Below are positions 1-5,760 of a DNA stretch of 8,359 bases, in pieces (the stretch's first letter is position 1; the number at the start of each line of letters is the position of its first letter). The notes under the pieces were generated by a model that saw only the letters and a program-made list of their open reading frames with translations, made no database searches and was not told where the DNA came from. Source of the stretch: Bacillota bacterium (GTDB lineage Bacteria; Bacillota; Clostridia; Oscillospirales; Oscillospiraceae); contig JAKOSQ010000001.1 of NCBI GenBank assembly GCA_029777215.1, positions 1 through 8,359 of the forward strand. The letters run 5' to 3'. Both the position numbers and the translations under genes were made by a program.

Positions 1-971
1 CCGATGACTGCCGTGAGGGCCGAAATCGGAATCTGCGCCGAGGTCGCACTGCGCGCGAGCGTGTCCACCGCAACCATGAACGCCGCGCCGACCGAGATCG
101 ACGCAGGCACCAGAACGAGATGGTTGTTGCCGAATTTCATGCGGCAGATGTGCGGGACTAAAAGGCCCACCCAGCCGACCTGTCCGCACATTGAAACGCA
201 GGAGGCCGTGATCGCCGTCGCGCACAGGACGGTGACGCCGCGCAGCAGCTTCATGTTCGTGCCGGTGGCGCGGGCCTCGTCGTCCGCGAGCGGCAGCACG
301 TTCATGCGCCAGCGCAGAAGCAGCAGCACGGCAATGCCGACCGCGATCGGCGGCAGGCCGAGCGCAAGGGTGCGATACCCCGCCGTGTTGAAGCTGCCCA
401 TCAGCCAGAAGGTGATCGACGGCAGCTGCGACTCGGTGTCCGCGAGAAATTTGACGATCGAGACGAGGGCCGAGAAAAACGACCCGACCATGATGCCCGC
501 GAGGACGAAGGTCCCGGTCGTGCGCTCGCGTCCGGCACAGGAGAGCCAGGTCAGCGCGACGGCGGCAATGCCGAAGGCGAGAGCTGTGGCCTGCACGCCG
601 AGCATGCCAAAGCCGAGCAGCAGCGCAAGCGCCGCGCCGAAGCACGCGCCCGAGGCGACGCCGATGGTGTCCGGCGTCGCGAGGGGGTTGGCAAAGAGGC
701 TCTGGAACGCGCAGCCCGAGACGGACAGGCCAGCCCCGACCGCGAGCGCCATGAGGACGCGCGGCATGCGGATGGTCCAGAGGACCTTTTCGGTCTGCGC
801 CGAGAGCGCCGCACCGCTGCCGAGTCTGGCCGAAATGCTCTGAAATATCTCGGCGGGCGATATCCACAGCCGTCCGACGCCGAGGGCGAGTACCGCCGTC
901 ACGACCGGCAGCAGCCAGAGGAAAGCGGTCTGTCCGGGCGAGAGCGATCCGGTCTTTTTCAGTTCGTTCAT
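1..971 (-). CDS. FecCD/BtuC-family ABC transporter permease (partial, C-terminus cut by window)
   Basis: Membrane permease of an iron-siderophore/haem/cobalamin-type importer; it would pair with an ATPase and a binding protein outside the window. I translated 323 codons from ATG at 969-971. Family hallmarks are in order: hydrophobic segment at residues about 16-34, the RMPR...GAGLSVSGCAFQ..FANPLATPDTIGVASG block at about 68-108, several long hydrophobic helices, the cytoplasmic ATPase-coupling stretch LADDEARATGTN (228-239), QVGWVGLLVPHICRM (264-278), and IPISALTAVI at the cut end, where the family usually has IP.G..TALIG. Typical members are about 330-350 residues, so only a short tail is missing. 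The start codon overlaps the stop of the upstream TM1266-like gene (ATGA), so the two are probably translationally coupled and share the leader at 1226-1380. The substrate cannot be read from the sequence; iron or cobalamin are the usual cargoes. Confidence 0.92.
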   Translation of the reverse strand, partial: MNELKKTGSLSPGQTAFLWLLPVVTAVLALGVGRLWISPAEIFQSISARLGSGAALSAQTEKVLWTIRMPRVLMALAVGAGLSVSGCAFQSLFANPLATPDTIGVASGACFGAALALLLGFGMLGVQATALAFGIAAVALTWLSCAGRERTTGTFVLAGIMVGSFFSALVSIVKFLADTESQLPSITFWLMGSFNTAGYRTLALGLPPIAVGIAVLLLLRWRMNVLPLADDEARATGTNMKLLRGVTVLCATAITASCVSMCGQVGWVGLLVPHICRMKFGNNHLVLVPASISVGAAFMVAVDTLARSATSAQIPISALTAVI

Positions 972-1225
972 TCGGCACCCGCGACATTCGAGTAGGCCGC
1001 CTTGGCACTCACGCCGGGGATGCGTCCAAGCTTGCCGGAGAGGGCCGAAATGACGTCCTGCGGCGCGTCGACGGCGACGCTGATAATGTTGACCTTCTTC
1101 TGCCGGTAGGGAATGCCCATGCGGCCGATGATGTACTTGCCGTAGGTGTGCAAAACGGCGTTTAATTCTTCAACGCTGCCCTCGTCTTCGACGATGATGC
1201 CGATGATCGCAACTCTTGTCTCCAT
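968..1225 (-). CDS. TM1266-family putative iron-only hydrogenase system regulator
   Basis: Small ACT/ferredoxin-like-fold protein of 85 residues, the usual length for the family named after Thermotoga TM1266 and found with [FeFe]-hydrogenase structural and maturation genes (hydA/E/F/G). The sequence is very characteristic: METRVAIIGIIVED at the N-terminus, a central YGKYIIGRMGIPYR (28-41), then IISVAVDAPQDVISALSGKLG (47-67) and PGVSAKAAYS (70-79). I chose ATG at 1223-1225 because GGAGGG (1229-1234) precedes it by three bases; a longer open frame upstream to 1333 runs back through the terminator hairpin and has no family similarity. The exact biochemical role of the family is not established; 'regulator' is a name based on gene neighbourhood. 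The stop overlaps the permease start by 4 nt. No hydrogenase gene is visible here; one may lie beyond the permease. Confidence 0.93.
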   Translation of the reverse strand: METRVAIIGIIVEDEGSVEELNAVLHTYGKYIIGRMGIPYRQKKVNIISVAVDAPQDVISALSGKLGRIPGVSAKAAYSNVAGAE

Positions 1226-1380
1226 ATTACCCTCCAAAGCACAAAAAAAGCGCGTCCTTCCGATGAAAGACGCGGTCAGCGGGCAAAGCCCCCCGAAGCG
1301 GGCTTCGCTGTGTCCTGCGAGCTTTCGTCTCAAAGCGTATTTTCGACGTCAGGCGCAAAATTCATGCCAGATATTCGTAT
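1226..1380 (-). promoter_or_regulatory. Structured 5' leader of the TM1266-permease operon (candidate attenuator or riboswitch)
   Basis: About 155 nt lie between the predicted transcription start (near 1380) and the TM1266 start codon. On the minus-strand RNA I see a small hairpin GCUUU/AAAGC (1321-1336), an 11-bp hairpin CAGCG-AAGCCC / GGGCUU-UGCC-CGCUG with a 4-nt bulge (1277-1310), then an intrinsic terminator (1243-1274). The segment GACGAAAG (1322-1329) can pair at 7 of 8 positions with CUUUCAUC in the terminator's 5' arm and loop (1262-1269), a possible antiterminator that would break the first hairpin. I do not recognise a known riboswitch consensus: B12 box, GEMM, NiCo/czcD and T-box were considered and none fits. 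Ligand or protein input unknown. Confidence 0.6.
1243..1274 (-). terminator. Intrinsic terminator inside the leader (attenuator)
   Basis: On the minus strand CGCGTCTTTC (1265-1274) pairs with GAAGGACGCG (1251-1260): 10 bp including one G-U pair, with loop ATCG, followed by C and seven T (1243-1249). The ribosome binding site (1229-1234) starts 8 bases after the T run, so the hairpin sits between promoter and gene and not behind any gene on this strand. This is what identifies it as an attenuator. Confidence 0.85.
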
Positions 1381-1386
1381 AAATGC

Positions 1387-1416
1387 AGTATATCCCCGCC
1401 GTCGCCGCGAAGTCAA
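1387..1416 (-). promoter_or_regulatory. Sigma-A type promoter of the TM1266-permease operon
   Basis: On the minus strand TTGACT (1411-1416) and TATACT (1387-1392) are separated by 18 bp. Each is one base from consensus. Predicted start of transcription is near 1380. Confidence 0.8.
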
Positions 1417-1464
1417 GTACCGATCGACGGCTTTCGACCGAAATTTCGCCCGCTCCCGCGGAAA

Positions 1465-1498
1465 ATAGGAAACAAAGCCGCACGGTGCGGCGTCCTAT
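1465..1498. repeat. Nested inverted repeat between the divergent genes
   Basis: Perfect dyad GCCGCAC-G-GTGCGGC (1477-1491) flanked by a second complementary pair, ATAGGA (1465-1470) and TCCTAT (1493-1498). On the minus strand the inner dyad is followed by TTTGTTT, resembling a weak terminator; on the plus strand it lies just before TATAAA (1502-1507), a possible -10 of the deacetylase gene with no good -35. A further small dyad, CTGTC/GACAG, lies at 1514-1528. It could be an operator or a transcript-end hairpin. This gap (1226-1546) otherwise holds only the leader and promoter described separately. Confidence 0.45.
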
Positions 1499-1546
1499 GA
1501 ATATAAAATTTGTCTGTCCATGTGACAGGCTGCGGCCCAATGGGAG

Positions 1547-2359
1547 GTGCTCACCATAAAAAAGAAGATTTGGATTCTTCTCGCCGCTGTTTTGCTGCTC
1601 GGTGTGCTCTACGGCACAGGTGCCTTCCACTTCCGGCACTGCGTCCGCCGGGCGGCGAACGCAGTCGCGGTGACGGCGCTCCGCATCGAGTACCGTCTCG
1701 CGGGCAAGGACGAGCCCCTTTTCGTGCCGGTGCTCATGTACCACAGCGTGAACGAAACGCCGCTCGGCGAGCCGGTGCTCTCGGTCCGGCCGAGGGAGTT
1801 CGCCGCACAGATGCAGGCCATCGCTGACGGGGGCTTTACGCCTATCACCTTTGACGAACTCGCGGACGCGGAAAACTTTAAAAAGCCCGTCCTCATCACC
1901 TTTGACGACGGCTACCGCGACAATTTCACCGAGGCCTACCCCATTTTAAAAAAGCACGGCTTCCGCGCGACTGTCTTCATGATCTCCGGCGACATCGGCG
2001 CGCCGAACTTTTTAGACGGCGACGACATCCTCGCAATGGGCGATCTCATCTCCTTCCAGAGCCACACGGTCCGGCACTGCCGCCTGACCGGTCTCAGCAG
2101 AGACGACGCGGCGCTTGAGATGCGCCAGTCAAAAGAGACGATCGAAGCGCTCACGGGAAAGCCCGTCATTGCGCTGTCCTACCCCGAGGGGCGCTTCAAC
2201 AGCGCCGTGCTCCGCCTCGCGCCGAAGTATTACGACTACGCCGTCACCACGAAATGCGGCTACTGGCACAGCGGCAAGGACCGCTACAGCATCAGCCGTC
2301 TCGCGGTCGGCCGCGGCATGAAGCTCGAGCGCTTCAAAAAAATCCTCGATCAGACATAA
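1547..2359 (+). CDS. Membrane-anchored polysaccharide deacetylase (NodB/CE4 family)
   Basis: Zn-dependent deacetylase of cell-wall or extracellular polysaccharide N-acetyl groups. With GTG at 1547 it has 270 residues: a lysine-rich start followed by one hydrophobic segment (about 9-23, a signal anchor), a linker, then the NodB domain from about 59. CE4 motifs are present: PVLMYHSV (61-68), TFDDG (118-122; D120 predicted catalytic base, D121 metal ligand), HTVRH (173-177; H173 and H177 metal ligands), and YPEGRF (212-217). The active domain should face outside the membrane. The start is uncertain: the Shine-Dalgarno GGGAGG (1542-1547) overlaps the GTG, whereas ATA at 1556-1558, in frame, is 8 bases after it and would give a standard M-KKKIWILLAA start. 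It could act on peptidoglycan or another glycan; the substrate is not readable. Monocistronic, with a terminator downstream. Confidence 0.9.
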   Translation: MLTIKKKIWILLAAVLLLGVLYGTGAFHFRHCVRRAANAVAVTALRIEYRLAGKDEPLFVPVLMYHSVNETPLGEPVLSVRPREFAAQMQAIADGGFTPITFDELADAENFKKPVLITFDDGYRDNFTEAYPILKKHGFRATVFMISGDIGAPNFLDGDDILAMGDLISFQSHTVRHCRLTGLSRDDAALEMRQSKETIEALTGKPVIALSYPEGRFNSAVLRLAPKYYDYAVTTKCGYWHSGKDRYSISRLAVGRGMKLERFKKILDQT

Positions 2360-2365
2360 AACCAG

Positions 2366-2397
2366 CGGCGGCGGACCCGGTTTCGGGTCCGCCGCCG
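2366..2397. terminator. Strong hairpin between convergent genes, probable bidirectional terminator
   Basis: Perfect 14-bp stem CGGCGGCGGACCCG (2366-2379) / CGGGTCCGCCGCCG (2384-2397) with loop GTTT, 7 bases after the deacetylase stop. There is no good T tract on the plus strand; on the minus strand GGTTTTATG follows. A second, weaker plus-strand hairpin ending in TTTT (AAAAGTCC/GGGCTTTT, 2413-2431) lies between it and the regulator's stop. Confidence 0.65.
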
Positions 2398-2440
2398 TCT
2401 GCGATCTGCCGCAAAAGTCCACAGGGCTTTTCCGCCAGTC

Positions 2441-3097
2441 TCACAGCAGGCGGAAGCTGTTCTTTTCAAATTCGATCAGACCCTCGCCGCGCATGCGCGA
2501 GAGCTCCGCCGACAGGGCCGAGCGGTCGGCGGAGAGATAGTCCGCGAGCTGCTGGCGGTTGAAGGGGATTTCAAAGCTCGCCGCGCCCGCGCGCGCCGAC
2601 TCGGACGAGAGATAGCTTAAAAGCTTTTCGCGCAGCGTGCGCTGCGTGACATGCGTGAGCTTTTCGTTCATCAAAAGGTTCTTCTCCGCGAGCGTGGACA
2701 GGAGGTTCCGCACCAGCCGCGCGTGAAACGAGCAGGCGTTCGGGCAGGTCGTCAGCACACGGCGGACGCGGAAAAAGGCGACCTGCGTCTTCTCCCCCGC
2801 GAGCACCGCCACGCCGAGGGGCGTCGCCGTGCAGGCGTAGCTCTCGGCAAAGGTCTGGCCCGGCTCGGCAACGCTTACGAGGTTGCGGTTGCCCCAGAAG
2901 TCCTCGCGCACAATGTAGACCTTCCCCGTGAGCACCAGCCCGACGCTCTCGACCGTGTCGCCAAAGCGGTAGACGAGCTCGTCTTTTTGATATGTGCGCG
3001 TCTCCGCGCCGAGACAGCCCGTCATCGCCTCGATCTCCGCCTCCTCGATGCCCGAGAAGAGCGGAGATTTTTTCAGGACTGGCAAAAATTCTTTCAT
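2441..3097 (-). CDS. Crp/Fnr-family transcriptional regulator, probable regulator of hcp (HcpR-like)
   Basis: 218 residues, normal for the family. Residues about 10-120 form the cyclic-nucleotide-binding-like beta barrel (SPLFSGI, YRFGDTVESVGLVLTGKVYIVRED, PGQTFAES); a dimer helix follows (about 122-150), then a winged helix-turn-helix (about 155-218) with IPFNRQQLADYLSADRSALS: helix-turn-helix at about 181-202, recognition helix about 191-202. There is no N-terminal FNR-type four-cysteine set; the only cysteines are 28, 89, 118 and 122, so a [4Fe-4S] sensor of the FNR kind is unlikely. Haem or another ligand is possible, as reported for some HcpR proteins. The gene is divergent from the ferredoxin-hcp operon and shares its promoter region with two GTTGTAATTA boxes, the expected place for its operator. 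ATG at 3095-3097 has only a weak ribosome binding site. The HcpR role is inferred from context. Confidence 0.88.
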   Translation of the reverse strand: MKEFLPVLKKSPLFSGIEEAEIEAMTGCLGAETRTYQKDELVYRFGDTVESVGLVLTGKVYIVREDFWGNRNLVSVAEPGQTFAESYACTATPLGVAVLAGEKTQVAFFRVRRVLTTCPNACSFHARLVRNLLSTLAEKNLLMNEKLTHVTQRTLREKLLSYLSSESARAGAASFEIPFNRQQLADYLSADRSALSAELSRMRGEGLIEFEKNSFRLL

Positions 3098-3111
3098 AAA
3101 AACACGCTTTC

Positions 3112-3145
3112 GTTGTAATTACAACATACTTGTTGTAATTAGTAT
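3112..3145. promoter_or_regulatory. Twin operator boxes for the Crp/Fnr-type regulator
   Basis: GTTGTAATTACAAC (3112-3125) is a perfect 14-bp palindrome with two-fold symmetry as Crp/Fnr dimers need. A second copy of its left ten bases, GTTGTAATTA, starts at 3132, exactly 20 bp (about two helical turns) away, continuing less symmetrically as GTAT. The second box covers the -10 of the regulator's own promoter and the first lies just downstream of that start site, fitting autorepression. I saw no other full copy of the palindrome in the window. Confidence 0.7.
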
Positions 3146-3148
3146 AGT
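3119..3148 (+). promoter_or_regulatory. Promoter of the ferredoxin-hcp operon
   Basis: TATAGT (3143-3148) is a good -10. The only -35 at reasonable distance is the poor TTACAA (3119-3124, 18-bp spacer), which is part of the operator palindrome. A weak -35 overlapped by a Crp/Fnr-type site is typical of an activator-dependent promoter. Start of transcription would be near 3155, placing the palindrome centre at about -36. Confidence 0.55.
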
Positions 3149-3169
3149 AGACTGACGTTAGAAAGTCAA
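3141..3169 (-). promoter_or_regulatory. Promoter of the Crp/Fnr regulator gene
   Basis: On the minus strand TTGACT (3164-3169), 17-bp spacer, TATACT (3141-3146): near-consensus sigma-A promoter, start of transcription near 3134. The -10 overlaps the second operator box and the -10 of the opposing operon promoter. The -35 also overlaps the Shine-Dalgarno of the operon's first gene (3168-3174). Confidence 0.75.
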
Positions 3170-3183
3170 GGAGGCGACAAGAT

Positions 3184-3891
3184 ATGAAAAGAAAAATTAT
3201 TGAAATAAACGAAGAAAAGTGCAACGGCTGCGGCGCGTGCGCGGCGGCCTGCCACGAGGGCGCGATCGCGATGGTGAACGGCAAGGCCAGGCTCATGCGC
3301 GACGACTACTGCGACGGACTCGGCGACTGCCTGCCCGGCTGCCCAACCGGCGCGATCAGCTTCACGGAGCGCGAGGCCGCCGCCTACGACGAAAAGGCGG
3401 TCGCGCAGCACAAGGCCGAAAAGTCCGCCGCGCCGCTCCCCTGCGGCTGCCCCGGCACCCAGTCCAAGGTCCTCGCCCGCAAGGCGACTCCTCACAGTGA
3501 AGCGCCGGTCTGTGCGTGCGAAACGCCCTCCGAGCTCAGCCAGTGGCCGGTACAAATCAAGCTCGTCCCGACCTCGGCCCCATACTTCAACGGCGCGAAG
3601 CTCCTCGTCGCGGCGGACTGCACGGCTTACGCCCGCGCGGACTTCCACGAGCGCTTCATTAAAAACCACGTCACCCTCATCGGCTGCCCGAAGCTCGACA
3701 GCGTCGATTATTCCGAAAAGCTCACTGAGATCCTCAAAAACAATGACATCAAGAGCGTCACCGTTGTCCGCATGGAGGTTCCCTGCTGCGGCGGCATGGA
3801 AGCCGCCGTCAAGACGGCGCTCCAGAACAGCGGCAAGATGATCCCCTGGCAGGTCGTGACCCTCTCCACTGAGGGCGACATTCTGGACTGA
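3184..3891 (+). CDS. Cysteine-rich 4Fe-4S ferredoxin-like protein of the hcp operon
   Basis: 235 residues; first gene of the operon, with AAGGAGG (3168-3174) 9 bases before ATG. N-terminal bacterial-ferredoxin domain: C13-x2-C16-x2-C19-x3-C23 is a complete cluster motif, while the second, C43-x5-C49-x3-C53 followed by PTGAI, has Leu46 where the second cysteine would be. The linker carries CGCPG (87-91) and CAC (110-112) pairs. The C-terminal half (about 120-235) is a separate domain with C146, GCPKLDSVDY (167-176) and VPCCGGM (199-205), resembling conserved regions of a family of anaerobe iron-sulfur proteins often next to hcp; I know no assigned function. No signal peptide or membrane segment, so cytoplasmic. 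Likely an electron carrier or cluster-bearing partner for Hcp, inferred from the operon. Nineteen bases separate it from the next gene. Confidence 0.85.
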   Translation: MKRKIIEINEEKCNGCGACAAACHEGAIAMVNGKARLMRDDYCDGLGDCLPGCPTGAISFTEREAAAYDEKAVAQHKAEKSAAPLPCGCPGTQSKVLARKATPHSEAPVCACETPSELSQWPVQIKLVPTSAPYFNGAKLLVAADCTAYARADFHERFIKNHVTLIGCPKLDSVDYSEKLTEILKNNDIKSVTVVRMEVPCCGGMEAAVKTALQNSGKMIPWQVVTLSTEGDILD

Positions 3892-3910
3892 AGACCGAAA
3901 GGAGCGACAC

Positions 3911-4099
3911 ATGAAAGTTACGATCGATAAAAGCGGCTGCATCGGCTGCGGTCTCTGCGAGGGGACCTGCCCCGAAGTGTTCCATGTAGCGGACGACGGA
4001 CTCGCCGAGGTCCACGCCCAGCCCACGCCGGCGGAGGAAGCCGCCGTTGCCGAAGCCGTCGACGGCTGCCCCTCAAACGTCATTTCAACCGAAGAATAA
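3911..4099 (+). CDS. Small mono-cluster [4Fe-4S] ferredoxin
   Basis: 62 residues, normal for single-cluster ferredoxins of the Thermotoga/Desulfovibrio type. C10-x2-C13-x2-C16-x3-C20-P and a distant C53 before PSNVIS are present. By comparison with that family C10, C13, C16 and C53 should bind the cluster. C20 is the cysteine that in some relatives forms a disulfide, but its usual partner in the middle of the chain is missing here. The C-terminal half is rich in Ala and Glu, giving the acidic surface usual for ferredoxins. AAGGAG lies just upstream of ATG, and the gene sits between the cysteine-rich protein and hcp, so its probable job is to pass electrons to Hcp. Confidence 0.93.
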   Translation: MKVTIDKSGCIGCGLCEGTCPEVFHVADDGLAEVHAQPTPAEEAAVAEAVDGCPSNVISTEE

Positions 4100-4119
4100 C
4101 AAATAAGGAGACTACAAAA

Positions 4120-5670
4120 ATGAGTGAAATGTTTTGCTTCCAGTGTGAACAGACGGCCGCCTGCACGGGCTGCACAGGCCGCGCAGGCGTCTGCGGCAAG
4201 AGCGCCGACGTCGCAAATCTGCAGGATAAGCTCACCGGCGCGCTGATCGGCCTCGCCGTTGACGCGGGTGGCAAGTGCCCCTCGAAGGAGGCCGCAAACG
4301 TCATGATCGACGGCCTTTTCACGACGATCACAAACGTCGACTTTGACGGCCCCGCCGTCCAGAAGGTCACGGACCGCGTCCACGAGCTCGCGCCCAACGC
4401 CGCCGACTACGACATGGCAAAGCTCTGGGGCGACAACGAGGACATCCGCAGCCTCAAGTCCCTCATTCTCTTCGGTCTGCGCGGCATGGCGGCCTACGCC
4501 TCCCACGCGGCAGTTCTCGGCTACACCGAAGACACGGTGACGAACTTCTTCTTTGAGGGTCTCGCCGCCGTCGGAAGCGTCGGCACGATGGACAGTCTCC
4601 TCCCGCTCGTTTTGAAGGTCGGAGAAGTCAACCTCGCCTGCATGGCGCTGCTCGACAAGGCGAACACCGAAACTTACGGAACGCCCGTTCCGGTCACCGT
4701 CCCGCTCAAGGTCGAAAAAGGCCCTTTCATCGTCGTCACCGGTCATGACCTCCGCGACCTCAAGCTCCTGCTCGAGCAGACGGACGGCAAGGGCGTCAAC
4801 ATCTACACCCACGGCGAAATGCTCCCGGCCCTCGCCTACCCTGAGCTCAAAAAGCACCCGCAGCTCAAGGGCAATTTCGGCACCGCCTGGCAGAACCAGC
4901 AGAAGGAATTCGATGGCATCCCGGCCCCGATCCTCTACACGACGAACTGCCTCATGATCCCGAAGAGCTCCTACGCCGACCGCGTCTTCACCACCGGCGT
5001 CGTGCAGTTCCCGAACACGCCGCACATCGACGACAAGAAGAATTTCTCCGCCGTCATCGAAAAGGCTCTTGCCCTCGGCGGTTACAGCGAGGACAGAGAA
5101 TTCACCGGCATCAACGGCGGCACACAGGTCACGACCGGCTTTGGCCGCGAAACGGTCCTCTCGAACGCCGGCGCGATCGTCGAAGCCGTCAAGGCCGGCC
5201 AGATCTCTCACTTCTTCCTCGTCGCGGGCTGCGACGGTGCAAAGCCGGGCCGCAACTACTACACAGAGTTCGTAGAGCAGACCCCGGCGGACAGCGCCAT
5301 TCTGACGCTCGCCTGCGGCAAGTACCGCTTCAACGACCTCGATCTCGGCACGGTCGCGGGCCTGCCCCGCATCCTCGACATGGGCCAGTGCAACGACGCC
5401 TACGGCGCGATCCAGGTGGCTGTGGCCCTCGCGGGCGCGTTCAACTGCGGCGTCAACGAGCTGCCGCTCTCCTTCGTCCTCTCGTGGTACGAGCAGAAGG
5501 CCGTCTGCATCCTGCTGACTCTCCTCCACCTCGGCATCAAAAACATCCTGCTCGGGCCGTCCCTCCCGGCGTTCCTGTCTCCGAACGTCCTCGATTTCCT
5601 CGTCGAGAACTATGGCATCGCACCGATCTCGACCCCGGAGGCCGACCTTGCAAAGCTGCTGAAAAAGTAA
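4120..5670 (+). CDS. hcp: Hydroxylamine reductase / hybrid cluster protein (Hcp, prismane)
   Basis: 516 residues, somewhat shorter than the about 550 of Desulfovibrio Hcp. Family role: reduction of NO to N2O and/or of hydroxylamine to ammonia, and protection against nitrosative stress; cytoplasmic. The N-terminal cluster motif is C6-x2-C9-x8-C18-x6-C25 with an extra C15; the last spacing is one longer than the common x5. All ligands of the hybrid 4Fe-2O-2S cluster can be placed: H209 (TGHDL), E233 (HGEMLPA), C277 (TTNCL), C371 (VAGCDGAKPGRNYY, the persulfide position), C399 (LACGKYRF), C424 (GQCNDAYGA), E458 and K460 (WYEQKA). Spacings match the Desulfovibrio enzyme as I recall it, except one residue fewer before E458. 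Shine-Dalgarno AAGGAG (4105-4110). Last gene of the operon, followed by a strong terminator. No Hcr-type reductase gene is present. Confidence 0.97.
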   Translation: MSEMFCFQCEQTAACTGCTGRAGVCGKSADVANLQDKLTGALIGLAVDAGGKCPSKEAANVMIDGLFTTITNVDFDGPAVQKVTDRVHELAPNAADYDMAKLWGDNEDIRSLKSLILFGLRGMAAYASHAAVLGYTEDTVTNFFFEGLAAVGSVGTMDSLLPLVLKVGEVNLACMALLDKANTETYGTPVPVTVPLKVEKGPFIVVTGHDLRDLKLLLEQTDGKGVNIYTHGEMLPALAYPELKKHPQLKGNFGTAWQNQQKEFDGIPAPILYTTNCLMIPKSSYADRVFTTGVVQFPNTPHIDDKKNFSAVIEKALALGGYSEDREFTGINGGTQVTTGFGRETVLSNAGAIVEAVKAGQISHFFLVAGCDGAKPGRNYYTEFVEQTPADSAILTLACGKYRFNDLDLGTVAGLPRILDMGQCNDAYGAIQVAVALAGAFNCGVNELPLSFVLSWYEQKAVCILLTLLHLGIKNILLGPSLPAFLSPNVLDFLVENYGIAPISTPEADLAKLLKK

Positions 5671-5687
5671 ATCCCGACCCGAAAATC

Positions 5688-5728
5688 GAACAGCTCCGGC
5701 CGCAGATGTGGCCGGAGCTGTTCCTTTT
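5688..5728 (+). terminator. Intrinsic terminator of the hcp operon
   Basis: Perfect 14-bp stem GAACAGCTCCGGCC (5688-5701) / GGCCGGAGCTGTTC (5710-5723), loop GCAGATGT, followed by CTTTTC. It lies 17 bases after the hcp stop. Confidence 0.88.
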
Positions 5729-5760
5729 CTGTGCACGAAGCGTAACAAACCGTCAAAAAA

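Noticed and set aside
4..843. A 279-codon plus-strand open frame
   Set aside because: It is antisense to the clear FecCD permease and has no domain, promoter or ribosome binding site.
1268..1280. T-box-like ACCGCG before the leader terminator
   Set aside because: Only six bases of the T-box consensus match, the UGG of the tRNA-binding bulge is missing, the leader is too short for stem I with a specifier loop, and the downstream genes are not amino-acid related.
1330..1365. An 11-codon leader ORF (MNFAPDVENTL) inside the TM1266 leader
   Set aside because: No ribosome binding site and no run of regulatory codons as in amino-acid attenuators; its start is only about 15 bases from the predicted transcription start.
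4120..4200. Possible carbon monoxide dehydrogenase instead of Hcp
   Set aside because: The families share a fold, but the N-terminal cysteine motif and the complete set of hybrid-cluster ligands (H, E, four C, E, K) identify Hcp.
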